From DATLLN01 sp963809205 (lineage in GTDB: Bacteria; Actinomycetota; Thermoleophilia; Gaiellales; JAICJC01), in contig CAWEIS010000003.1 of assembly GCA_963809205.1 (NCBI GenBank), positions 124,001 through 188,000 on the forward strand: a stretch of DNA of 64,000 nucleotides, written 5' to 3'. The notes under the pieces were generated by a model. That model searched no databases, was not told the origin of the DNA, and worked only from the letters and a program-made list of their open reading frames with translations. Numbering within the stretch: position 1 is the first letter of the stretch; each line of letters starts with the position of its first letter. The translations under genes were made by a program, and so were the position numbers. Shown one piece after another: positions 1-7,455 of the stretch.

Positions 1-435
1 ATCAGCGGCAGCCTGAACGCCTGCCCGATCAGCATCAACGAGATGATCGACGTCAAGCCGGGCCAGAACGCCGGCCCGACCCGCCAGGGCATCGACGCGC
101 GGATCACGAACTGGAAGCCGATCAACCAGATCGTCGACTACAGCGATCCGGCGCATGCCCGGGTGCTCGACTCGTCGAGCAAGCAGCTGGTGCTGATTCC
201 GGTCGTCGAGGATCCCAACGGCGGCACCAACTGGCTGAACGGCTCCGGTCAGATACGCGTGGTCGGCTTCGCCTGGTTCGTGATCACCGGGCCGCCTGGC
301 TACACGGCCAACGGCAAGACCGTGACCGGCGTGTTCGTCGGGCTCGAGGATCCGGCGACGGTCGGCGACCAGACGGGCGCCTGGAACCCGAACGGGAACC
401 AGAACCTCGCGAGCACGATCGCTCTGACGCGGTAG
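1..435 (+). CDS. TadG-like Flp pilus-assembly protein, C-terminal part
   Basis: The reading frame is open from base 1, so the 5' end lies outside the window and the first in-frame ATG at 43 is internal. The visible 144 residues contain a PGQNAGPTRQGIDARI segment followed by a beta-rich tail with LVLIPVVEDPNGG and VVGFAWFVITG. This matches, from memory, the secreted C-terminus of actinobacterial TadE/TadG-like proteins, which anchor by an N-terminal helix and act in Flp pilus assembly. A REP-like inverted repeat follows the stop by 24 bases. Family assignment is moderate because the diagnostic N-terminus is missing. Confidence 0.55.
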   Translation: MSGSLNACPISINEMIDVKPGQNAGPTRQGIDARITNWKPINQIVDYSDPAHARVLDSSSKQLVLIPVVEDPNGGTNWLNGSGQIRVVGFAWFVITGPPGYTANGKTVTGVFVGLEDPATVGDQTGAWNPNGNQNLASTIALTR

Positions 436-459
436 ACGTCCGCCTGGGGGAGCGCGCTG

Positions 460-492
460 GTGTAACAACGGGGTCAGACCCCGTTGTCACAC
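460..492. repeat. REP-like inverted repeat, copy 1 (GGGGTC-A-GACCCC core)
   Basis: Two 16-base arms around a central A at 476 pair in 15 of 16 positions; the only mismatch is 464/488. The core is GGGGTC-A-GACCCC extended by ACAAC/GTTGT. It sits between the convergent ends of the TadG-like gene and the 506-874 gene, so it could also end transcripts from both sides. Related copies lie at 47827-47855 and 56292-56316. Confidence 0.8.
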
Positions 493-505
493 GGCGCTCG
501 GTCGG

Positions 506-874
506 CTACAGGACGTCCGGGACGCTGTCTCGGCGGATCAGCGCCGATACCACGGTGCGGGTCATCGGGTGCCGCAGGAACCAGTCGATGTCGGCCGCAA
601 CGGCCGGTAGGGCCTCGCGCAGGTTCCGGGCGAAGGTTTCATCGTCGGGCGAATCCGCGACGATCGCCATCACCCGCGACCGATCCGCCTCCGAGAGCCC
701 GGCGATCAGGAGGACTTTGCCGGACGGCACGGGGACGCTGCCCCGTCGCTTGCACTTCGGGCACGGTTTCTCGACCGGCTGCCCCCAGTCGGACTTCTCG
801 TCGTAGAACTCGGAAGGCATCCCAGCGGCGTAGACGTGCCCGCGCGGGCACACGGCCAGTACGTCCATCGTCAT
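506..874 (-). CDS. Hypothetical protein with a zinc-ribbon-like N-terminus
   Basis: A 122-residue soluble protein of unknown function. Its N-terminus carries CPRGH (residues 9-13) and CPKC (38-41), spaced like a treble-clef zinc ribbon, so zinc binding is likely but unproven. The remainder is predicted helical, with no membrane segment or signal peptide. The start at 874 is supported by a TACCGT hexamer ending 6 bases upstream, which leaves no room for a Shine-Dalgarno site. It is convergent with the TadG-like gene. Confidence 0.7.
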   Translation of the reverse strand: MTMDVLAVCPRGHVYAAGMPSEFYDEKSDWGQPVEKPCPKCKRRGSVPVPSGKVLLIAGLSEADRSRVMAIVADSPDDETFARNLREALPAVAADIDWFLRHPMTRTVVSALIRRDSVPDVL

Positions 875-880
875 GCGCCA

Positions 881-886
881 ACGGTA
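881..886 (-). promoter_or_regulatory. Leaderless -10 element (TACCGT) for the 506-874 gene
   Basis: TACCGT read on the minus strand ends 6 bases before the ATG at 874, so transcription would begin at or next to the start codon. Confidence 0.55.
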
Positions 887-916
887 GCCGCAGGGGTGGC
901 CGGCGGGCCGCGCTGG

Positions 917-1291
917 CTACTTGATGGAGAAGACGAGCAGCAGTGGCTTCGCTGTTTGGGACGAGATGGTCACGGCAGAGGGATTGGTGACATCCCATCG
1001 GCTGTCGGTCCGTGGCGCGTGTCCCGTGACAACCACGTGATACGTGCCCGGTGCCAGATCAACCGAGAATCGGCCCTCGCCGTCCGCGCGAACGTTCACC
1101 GAGTGCTCCGGGCCAACGAGCTGGAACTCGGCACCCGGCACCGGTCGTTGCGCTCCGGGCGCCGGCCCGCCCACCATCACGATTCTGCCCGTGGTGTGGA
1201 TATCTGCCCCTGCGCCGCTCGAACTGCCGAGGCAGCCGGTGGCCAAGATGGCAACGATGGCCGGGAGAGCTATCAGGCGAATGGGTCGCAC
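917..1291 (-). CDS. Small lipoprotein with a carboxypeptidase-regulatory-like domain
   Basis: A 124-residue protein. A GTG start at 1291 gives a short basic N-terminus, a hydrophobic stretch and the lipobox LATGC with the lipidated cysteine at residue 20; longer in-frame starts would place ordinary sequence before the signal peptide. The mature part has the GEGRFSVDLAPGTYHVVV pattern of carboxypeptidase-regulatory/SdrD B-like beta sandwiches. It probably sits on the outer face of the membrane. The lipoprotein at 15556-15966 has the same plan, which suggests a paralogous family. Partner and role are unknown. Confidence 0.7.
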   Translation of the reverse strand: MRPIRLIALPAIVAILATGCLGSSSGAGADIHTTGRIVMVGGPAPGAQRPVPGAEFQLVGPEHSVNVRADGEGRFSVDLAPGTYHVVVTGHAPRTDSRWDVTNPSAVTISSQTAKPLLLVFSIK

Positions 1292-1414
1292 CTCACTTGA
1301 GACCGGCGCCGGCCACCGGTGGTTCCGCGGCGATCCATCGGCTCTGCGCGATGCCAACGACGGCATCGGGTGTCGCGGGGTAACCTGTTGTTCTCCGACA
1401 CCGTCCGACAGGCC

Positions 1415-1675
1415 ATGAGCAGTCTCAGAACGCTGCTGATCGTCGCGGCCATCACGACATCGGTGCTGGATGAGCTGGCCAGTACACGTACCACGTCGGC
1501 GGCAGGGTGGACGTTGGCGACGAGATCGTTTGCCTGAAGCCCAATGGCACCACCGGCCTGGGCGGCATGTGCAGGAACCCGGTCGGGGGATCGGCTCGGG
1601 TACTGGCTTTCCATCATTACCGACGCGGATGGAGAAGTCGACCTCAACTGCCCGACGAATCCGCACTGCGCGTAG
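1415..1675 (+). pseudogene. Small cysteine-containing protein gene with two compensating frameshifts
   Basis: Protein-like sequence switches frame twice. Frame A begins MSSLRTLLIVAAITTSVLDEL, frame B gives YTYHVGGRVDVGDEIVCLKPNG and continues to MCRNPVG, then frame A returns with LGYWLSIITDADGEVDLNCP to a stop at 1673-1675. The total is 261 bases, exactly 87 codons, so the two indels cancel. One site is the G-run at about 1582-1586, where removing one G gives a smooth NPVGDRLGYW join; the other is at GGCC near 1479. The hydrophobic start and cysteines suggest a secreted protein of about 86 residues. It is either a decayed gene or two homopolymer errors. Confidence 0.55.
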
Positions 1676-1746
1676 CCGAACCGGAGGGTCGTCGACGGCA
1701 CAGCGAGGCTCCGGCGACAGGTCGTGCTCGCCGGAGCTCCGCGGAG

Positions 1747-1819
1747 TACCGCATACCGGATTCGAACCGGTGTTACCGCCGTGAGAGGGCGGCGTCCTAG
1801 GCCCCTAGACGAATGCGGC
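1747..1819 (-). tRNA. tRNA-Glu (anticodon CTC)
   Basis: Full cloverleaf on the minus strand. The acceptor arm GCCGCAT pairs with ATGCGGT (one G-T end pair), the anticodon stem CCGCC/GGCGG encloses the loop CTCTCAC, and the T arm contains GGTTCGAATCC. Anticodon CTC reads GAG. The CCA end is not encoded. Confidence 0.93.
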
Positions 1820-1848
1820 ACGAAGTGCCCCTCACGGCGCCGCGAAGT

Positions 1849-2259
1849 CTAGCAATCGGCGGTCGGCGCGTCCCCGGGTAGCAGCGCCTCAGCCTCGATC
1901 TCGACGAGGAAATCGGGGCCGACGAAACCGGCGACGCCGAGCATGGTCGAGGCGGGCAGCACGTCGCCGAACGCCTCGTGGTGCGCGCGCCCGACGTCGT
2001 GCTGGTTGGCCTCGACGTCGACCACGTACATCCGCGTCCGCACGACGTCGGCGAGCGACGAGCCGAGCGCCTCCAGCGCCCCGCCGATCCGCTCGAGCGC
2101 CGCCACCGACTGCGCGTAGGCGCCCGCCGGCGGCGCGCCGTCCGGCCCGACGCCGAGGGTGCCGGAGACGTACACGTGGCGGCCGACCCGCACCGCCCGG
2201 CTGTAGCCGACGCGCGCCTCCCACTCGGTGCCGGTCGAGTGGAGCTGCCGGTCGCTCAC
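1849..2259 (-). CDS. RidA/YjgF/Rid family protein
   Basis: A 136-residue protein with the Rid fold pattern: YSRAVRVGRHVYVSGTLGVG near the N-terminus, a central helix with RTRMYVVDVEA, and the C-terminal PASTMLGVAGF and FLVEIEAEALL strands. Archetypal RidA deaminates reactive enamines and imines and has PAR with a catalytic arginine at this point. Here the residues are PAST, so the arginine is missing and the protein belongs to a non-archetypal Rid group of uncertain activity. The GTG start at 2257-2259 overlaps the stop of the LysE-type exporter gene, so the two are translationally coupled. Confidence 0.85.
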   Translation of the reverse strand: MSDRQLHSTGTEWEARVGYSRAVRVGRHVYVSGTLGVGPDGAPPAGAYAQSVAALERIGGALEALGSSLADVVRTRMYVVDVEANQHDVGRAHHEAFGDVLPASTMLGVAGFVGPDFLVEIEAEALLPGDAPTADC

Positions 2260-2900
2260 TGGCGCCGCTCTCCGGCGCCCATCGCGGTCGCGACGCCGAG
2301 GCCGATGAAGATGCATCCGGTGACGACGCGCTGCGTGCTGCCGATCGCCGGCCGCGCACGCACCCAGCCGGCCGCCGAGCCGGACACCAGCGCCCAGGTG
2401 CCGTCCGTGATCAGACCCAGCACCAGGAAGGTCAGCCCAAGCACCGCCATCTGCAGCGCCACCGGCCCGTCGCCCGGGCGCACGAACTGGGGGAGGAAGG
2501 CGAAGAAGAACAGCGCGGTCTTCGGGTTCGTGACGTTGACCAGGATGCCCCGGCGGACGATCCGCCCGGGCCGCATCTCGCGTGCGGCCGGCGCCTGTGA
2601 GCTGGCGGCCTGGCCCCGCCCGAGCACGGCTCGGGCGCCGATCACGATCAGGTACGCGGCGCCGACCAGGCGCACGGCGTCGAACAGCGTCGCCGAGGAC
2701 ACCAGCAGCGCCGACAGACCGACTGTGGCCGCGGTGATGTGCACCAGCGTCCCGATGTGGACGCCGAGCACGGCCAGCAGCCCTGCGCGACGCCCGTGCT
2801 CGACGCTCTGGGACACGATGTAGAGCACCGACGGCCCGGGGATCAGCAGCACCACGATCGCGGCGGTGGCGAAGACGAGCAGGGTGGACGGGTCGAGCAT
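2256..2900 (-). CDS. LysE/RhtB-family amino-acid exporter
   Basis: A 214-residue membrane protein with about six hydrophobic segments. The N-terminal region carries IPGPSVLYIVSQSVEHGRRAG, close to the family's conserved GP...GxxxG pattern, and the central motif LVGAAYLIVIGARAVLG is also typical. Members export amino acids such as lysine, threonine or homoserine; the substrate here cannot be told. The stop overlaps the start of the Rid protein. A TAGGCT hexamer 6 bases before the ATG gives the gene its own leaderless promoter, placed over the end of the GNAT gene. Confidence 0.87.
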   Translation of the reverse strand: MLDPSTLLVFATAAIVVLLIPGPSVLYIVSQSVEHGRRAGLLAVLGVHIGTLVHITAATVGLSALLVSSATLFDAVRLVGAAYLIVIGARAVLGRGQAASSQAPAAREMRPGRIVRRGILVNVTNPKTALFFFAFLPQFVRPGDGPVALQMAVLGLTFLVLGLITDGTWALVSGSAAGWVRARPAIGSTQRVVTGCIFIGLGVATAMGAGERRQ

Positions 2901-2906
2901 GCGTTG

Positions 2907-2912
2907 AGCCTA
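2907..2912 (-). promoter_or_regulatory. Leaderless -10 element (TAGGCT) for the LysE-RidA pair
   Basis: TAGGCT on the minus strand ends 6 bases before the ATG at 2900 and overlaps the stop codon of the upstream acetyltransferase gene. Confidence 0.55.
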
Positions 2913-3509
2913 CCTGCCGAGACGGCGCTCCAGCGAGCGCCGCACCTCCGGCCACTCGTCGTCCGTGATCGAGTACCAGGCCGAGTTCCGCAGCTCCCCC
3001 TCGCGCACCAGCATGTGCTTGCGGAACACGCCCTCGAACTGCGCGGGCAACGCCGCCAGCGCGCCCCGCGACCGCTCGTTGCGCTCGTCGGTCTTGAACT
3101 CGACGCGGATGCACTCCAGCGGGCCGAAGGCGTGCTCGAGCATCAGCAGCTTCGACTCGACATTCGCACCGGAGCCCCACGAGCCCGACTCGAGCCACGT
3201 CCAGCCGATCTCGAGGCCGCGGTGCTCGGGCCGCATCGCCAGGTATCGGGAGCTGCCGAGCACCCGGCCGCCGGCCGCGTCGACCGTGATAAAGACGAAG
3301 TCGGACTGCGTCTGCATCGCCCGCTCGGCGCCGTCCAGCCACTCGGTGAACCGGGTCGGCGTGTCGAACCGTCGCGGCATCCACGCCCACACGGCGGGGT
3401 CGGCGCCCGCCTCCCGGAGCCCGTCCTCGTGACGCGCTCTGTCGAACGGCTCCATCCGGACAACGCGGCCGGTCAGCGTGGGCGGATCGTCGAACAGCGG
3501 GCTGAACAT
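2910..3509 (-). CDS. GNAT-family N-acetyltransferase (RimJ/RimL type)
   Basis: A 199-residue protein. It starts with TLTGRVVRMEPFDRARHEDG, the usual opening of RimJ/RimL-like enzymes, has the YLAMRPEHRGLEIGWTWL strand with the acetyl-CoA region following, and ends with the VEFKTDERNERSRGAL motif typical of this branch (substrate-side strand and helix). It would transfer an acetyl group from acetyl-CoA to an amine, possibly a protein N-terminus; the substrate is unknown. The start at 3509 lies only 3 bases from a strong hairpin, so the true start might be further downstream, for example at the GTG coding V16 or V17. Confidence 0.82.
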   Translation of the reverse strand: MFSPLFDDPPTLTGRVVRMEPFDRARHEDGLREAGADPAVWAWMPRRFDTPTRFTEWLDGAERAMQTQSDFVFITVDAAGGRVLGSSRYLAMRPEHRGLEIGWTWLESGSWGSGANVESKLLMLEHAFGPLECIRVEFKTDERNERSRGALAALPAQFEGVFRKHMLVREGELRNSAWYSITDDEWPEVRRSLERRLGR

Positions 3510-3512
3510 GGG

Positions 3513-3540
3513 CGAGGCCCCGGGTCTCCCCGGGGCCTCG
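3513..3540 (-). terminator. Strong hairpin ending the repeat-protein transcript
   Basis: A perfect 12-base-pair stem CGAGGCCCCGGG/CCCGGGGCCTCG with a TCTC loop lies 30 bases after the stop of the 3571-5922 gene. There is no T-run, as is common for terminators in high-GC actinobacteria. Confidence 0.65.
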
Positions 3541-3570
3541 TACCCTACCCCCCAGCGATTGCCCGCTGAG

Positions 3571-5922
3571 CTACGTGACCGTCACGCCGTACGGGCCGGC
3601 CAGCCACAGGTCGGGATCGATGACGATCGTCTGCGTGCCGGTCTGCGTCAGCGTGAACGTGAAGCTGTCGCCCGGCATGAACCCACGCGTCGTCAGGATC
3701 GCGGTGCCGCTCGGCCCGTTGACCGTGATCCGGCCGAACAGGCCAGGCCCGGTGGTGGCGAAGTCGATCGTCACCGTGCGGGTCTGGCCCGCCGTCCCGC
3801 TGAATGTGACCTTGCCGTTCTGGCCGGGCACGGTGGTGGTGACGACCGCAGCGGCGCCTCCGACGGTGGCCGCGGCGATGGCATCGGCCGGCACGTCGTA
3901 CGCCTGGAATGTGATCGAACCCGTGTTGTCGTCCTGGGGATCGATCACGAAGGCGTACGACCCGGCGCTCAGCGACACCGGATCGTGGAACTCGTCGCTG
4001 GTGCCGAGGTTGAACGCGGTCAGCACCGTGGCGTTGGTGACCGTGTTGACGATCGAGACCTTGGTGCCGAAGAACGGATCCAGGCCGATCGTCGAGTTGG
4101 TCATCTTGAAGCTGACCTTCTTGGCCGCTGCAAGGGTGAACGTCAGGCGGCCGTTCTGGCCAGGCGACGCCATCGTGGCCGTCTGGGCGGCCCCACCGAC
4201 GGTGATCGGCGCCGTGCTGTCGGCGGGCAGCGTGTAGATCGTCGCCGTGACCGAGCCGACATTGTCGTACGCCGGATCGATCGTCAGCTTGTACGTGCCC
4301 GTCGTCGCCAGCGCGAACGGCTGGACGAACTTGCCGGCCGTGCCCGCGTTGAACGCCTTGACGACTGCCGTTCCAGCCGGGTTCAGCACCGAGAAGGTGA
4401 CACCGCCGATCGGGGTGTCCGCCGCGGTGATGCCCGACAGGACGATGCTGGCCTTGGTGCCGGCGGTGCCCGCGAACGAGATCTTCGCGTTCTGCCCCGG
4501 CGCAACCGTGGTGACGGTGATCGGCGTGCCGATCGTCGCCGTCGCCGCGATGTCCGCCGGTGGGTTGTAGACGGCCGCCTGGACCGACCCGGTGGCGAGG
4601 CCCTGCGGGTCGACCTTGATCGTGTACGTGCCCGTCGTCGGCAGGGTCATCGGCTCGATGAACTTGCCGTTGGTTGCGAACGTGGTCGGGCTGACGACCG
4701 TGCCGCCCGCCGGCTTGATCACCGACACCTGGGTGCTGGAGATCGTGTCCTGGTTGAAGTTCAGCGACAGCCGCTGCCCGGCGGTGCCGGCGAACGTCAG
4801 CTGGGCGTTCTGACCGGGCGTGGTCAGGTTCAGCGTCTGCGGCGTGCCGGGAACCAGCGCGCCGGTTAGGTCCGGCGGCGACTGGAACAGGTTCAGCGTC
4901 AGGCCGCCGGTGTTGGACGACGCCGGGTCGACGTACACGGTGTAGGTGCCGGTGACCGGCAGCGCGACGGGTCCGAGGATGCCGCCGGTCGTCCGGATCG
5001 TGGCCGAGACCACGTTGATGTTGCCCGGCTTCTTGATCGACAACGTCGTCTGTGCGAGCGATACATCCGTCGCGGTCAAGGTGACCTTCTGGCCGGCCGT
5101 GCCGCTGAACGTGAACGCGCCGTTCTGCCCGGGTGCCGCGAACACGAATGGCGTCGGGCCGCTGCCGATCGGCAGCGTCCCGGACTGGTCGGCGGCGACG
5201 TCGAACAGCGAGAACGTCAGATCGCCCACCGTCTGCGAGGGCGGGTTGATCGAGATCGTGTACGTCCCCGTCACGGGCAGCGTCACCGGATCGATGTAGG
5301 CGCCGGTCGCCCGCACGGTCACGGCGCTGCCCAGGTTGGTGCCGTCCGGCTTCTTGATCTGGACGACGGTGTTGGCCGCGGTGACGTTGGTGACGGTCAT
5401 CGAGACGCGGCCGCCGGCGGTGCCGCTGAACGTCAGCGACGCGTTCTGGCCGGGCGTGCTGACGCTGACAGAGTTCGAGCCGCCGATCGCCACGCTGTCC
5501 GTGACGTCCGCCGGGACGAGCCATGCCGCGAGCGTCAGGCTGCCGACGTACGTGGTCGGCGGATCCGCGACGATCGTGTACGTGCCCGTCTCGGGCAGCG
5601 TCACCGGGTCGACGAACAGCCCGAGGCTGTTGACCGTCTTCGGAGTGAACAGGTTGCCGCCGCTTGGCTTCTGGATCGTCAGCGTCGGCAGGTGCATGGA
5701 GCTGGCGTACGCCCGCAGGCTGACGCGCTGGCCGGCGACGCCGTCGAACGTGACGAGCGCCGTCTCACCAGGATCGGTGGTGGCCACCACGATCGGCGAC
5801 CCGTCCAGAGTGATCACCGAGTCGGACGCGGTCGCCGGGCTGACGCAGACAAAGACCGTGAGCATGGCCACGACCGCCAGCTTGGCGGCCAACACCCACG
5901 TGCTGCGGGGAACGCTGAGCAT
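3571..5922 (-). CDS. Secreted protein of seven PPC-like beta-sandwich repeats
   Basis: A 783-residue exported protein. The ATG at 5922 follows a GAGAGGA Shine-Dalgarno site at 10 bases and begins a signal peptide (hydrophobic stretch ending near SPATAS). The rest is seven tandem modules of about 100 residues. Each has an early PGQNxxLTFSGTAGQR-type strand and ends with a TGTYTIxVDP strand before a linker with PAD or a similar turn. The pattern resembles bacterial pre-peptidase C-terminal domains, found on cell-surface and secreted proteins. No catalytic domain is visible, so an adhesive or structural role is likely. A hairpin at 3513-3540 ends the unit. Confidence 0.8.
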   Translation of the reverse strand: MLSVPRSTWVLAAKLAVVAMLTVFVCVSPATASDSVITLDGSPIVVATTDPGETALVTFDGVAGQRVSLRAYASSMHLPTLTIQKPSGGNLFTPKTVNSLGLFVDPVTLPETGTYTIVADPPTTYVGSLTLAAWLVPADVTDSVAIGGSNSVSVSTPGQNASLTFSGTAGGRVSMTVTNVTAANTVVQIKKPDGTNLGSAVTVRATGAYIDPVTLPVTGTYTISINPPSQTVGDLTFSLFDVAADQSGTLPIGSGPTPFVFAAPGQNGAFTFSGTAGQKVTLTATDVSLAQTTLSIKKPGNINVVSATIRTTGGILGPVALPVTGTYTVYVDPASSNTGGLTLNLFQSPPDLTGALVPGTPQTLNLTTPGQNAQLTFAGTAGQRLSLNFNQDTISSTQVSVIKPAGGTVVSPTTFATNGKFIEPMTLPTTGTYTIKVDPQGLATGSVQAAVYNPPADIAATATIGTPITVTTVAPGQNAKISFAGTAGTKASIVLSGITAADTPIGGVTFSVLNPAGTAVVKAFNAGTAGKFVQPFALATTGTYKLTIDPAYDNVGSVTATIYTLPADSTAPITVGGAAQTATMASPGQNGRLTFTLAAAKKVSFKMTNSTIGLDPFFGTKVSIVNTVTNATVLTAFNLGTSDEFHDPVSLSAGSYAFVIDPQDDNTGSITFQAYDVPADAIAAATVGGAAAVVTTTVPGQNGKVTFSGTAGQTRTVTIDFATTGPGLFGRITVNGPSGTAILTTRGFMPGDSFTFTLTQTGTQTIVIDPDLWLAGPYGVTVT

Positions 5923-6040
5923 CAGAAAGATGTCCTCTCGCCTAAGGAAAAAAGAAACCCGGTCCCATCGTGGGGCGCGAATGGGGATAGCGGTGTCCCC
6001 CGGGCGGGTGAACCGGCGACGCGCCGGGCCCGCCGCTGTG

Positions 6041-6046
6041 TACGCT
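6041..6046 (+). promoter_or_regulatory. Leaderless -10 element (TACGCT) for the amidase gene
   Basis: TACGCT ends 8 bases before the ATG at 6055. Confidence 0.55.
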
Positions 6047-6054
6047 CGGCGGCG

Positions 6055-7455
6055 ATGGCAGAGCTGTGCGATCTGGGTGCCCGCGAGGCGGTGGCGCTCC
6101 TCCGGGCCGGCGATGTGCGGCCGGCCGAGCTGATCGAAGCGGCACTGGAGCGGATCGATGAGACCGACGCGGCGTTGAACGCGATGCCCACCCTGTGCCC
6201 CGAGCGGGCGCTCGACCACGCCGCACGGGTTCCCGCCGGCGCGCCGCTGGCGGGCCTGCCGATCGCCGTCAAGGATCTGAACGACGTCGCCGGCGTGCGC
6301 ACCACCTACGGATCGCCGATCTTCGCCGACTTCGTGCCCGAGCAGTCCGATCTGATGGTCGAGCGGCTCGAGAGCCGCGGTGCGGTGGTCATCGGCAAGT
6401 CGAACTCCCCGGAGTTCGGGGCGGGGGCGAACACCTTCAACGAGGTGTTCGGTGAGACCCGCAACCCGTGGGACGTGCTGCGCACCTGCGGCGGCTCGTC
6501 CGGCGGCTCGGCCGCGGCGCTGGCCGCCGGCCAGGTGTGGCTCGCGACCGGCTCGGACCTGGGCGGGAGCCTGCGCACGCCGGCCGGGTTCTGCGGCGTG
6601 GTCGGCATCCGGCCGAGCCCCGGGCGCGTCGCCCGCAGCCCGGGCGAGCTGCCGTTCGACACGCTGTCGGTCGAGGGGCCGATGGGCCGGACGGTGGGAG
6701 ACGCCGCGCTGATGCTGGACGCGATGGCCGGCCGGGACGCCCGCGACCCGTTGTCACTCGAGGCGCCGGCGGCGTCGTTCCTGGCGGCCGCGGTGGCGCC
6801 GTCGCTGCCGCCGCGGATCGCCTGGAGCGCCGATCTCGGCATCACGCCGGTCGAGCAGGACGTGCGCGCCGTCTGCGTCGGCGCGATCGAGCGGCTGTCC
6901 GCCGCCGGGGGCCGGATCGACGAGGCACAGCCGGACCTGTCGCCGGCGCCCGAGGCGTTCCACGTGCTGCGCGCTGCCGGCTTCGTCGCCGGCCTGGGGC
7001 CGCTGCTCGAGGAACACCGCGAGCTGCTGAAGCCGGACGTCGTCTGGAACATCGAGGCGGGGCTGGCGATGCCGGCCGACCGGCTGGGAGCGGCCGAGCG
7101 GGCGCGGGGCGCCGTCCACGCGGCGATGACGGGCTTCCTCGAGTCCTACGACGTGCTGATCTGCCCGTCGGCGTGCGTCGCACCGTTCCCGGTCGAGACG
7201 CGCTGGCCGCGGCAGGTCGACGGAGTCGTCCAGGAGACGTACATCGACTGGCTGCGGATCACGTCGGCGATCACGCTCACCGGGTGCCCGGTGGTGGCGC
7301 TGCCGTGCGGGCTGAACGCCGACGGCGTCCCGATCGGGCTGCAGCTGGTCGGCAGGCCGCGGGGCGAGCATGCGCTGCTGAACGCCGCGGCGGCGGTGGA
7401 GGAGATCCTCGGCTTCGCGGAGATGCTGCCGGTCAGGCCACCGCGAAGCGGCTGA
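6055..7455 (+). CDS. Amidase-signature family hydrolase
   Basis: A 466-residue cytosolic enzyme with the complete amidase signature: Lys73 in AVKD, the cis-serine at about Ser148 in GGSSGGS, and the nucleophile at about Ser172 in GSDLGGSLRTPAG. Such enzymes hydrolyse amides to carboxylate and ammonia; the absence of gatC/gatB neighbours and the divergent C-terminus argue against GatA. The ATG at 6055 is chosen over longer frames because the homology starts at once and a TACGCT box lies 8 bases upstream. The 3' end overlaps the convergent chemotaxis-receptor gene by 23 bases. The substrate is unknown. Confidence 0.88.
   Translation: MAELCDLGAREAVALLRAGDVRPAELIEAALERIDETDAALNAMPTLCPERALDHAARVPAGAPLAGLPIAVKDLNDVAGVRTTYGSPIFADFVPEQSDLMVERLESRGAVVIGKSNSPEFGAGANTFNEVFGETRNPWDVLRTCGGSSGGSAAALAAGQVWLATGSDLGGSLRTPAGFCGVVGIRPSPGRVARSPGELPFDTLSVEGPMGRTVGDAALMLDAMAGRDARDPLSLEAPAASFLAAAVAPSLPPRIAWSADLGITPVEQDVRAVCVGAIERLSAAGGRIDEAQPDLSPAPEAFHVLRAAGFVAGLGPLLEEHRELLKPDVVWNIEAGLAMPADRLGAAERARGAVHAAMTGFLESYDVLICPSACVAPFPVETRWPRQVDGVVQETYIDWLRITSAITLTGCPVVALPCGLNADGVPIGLQLVGRPRGEHALLNAAAAVEEILGFAEMLPVRPPRSG

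Noticed and set aside
484..924. A 146-codon plus-strand frame over the zinc-ribbon gene
   Set aside because: It is Arg/Ser/Pro-rich antisense shadow of the 506-874 gene and lacks a promoter or ribosome site.
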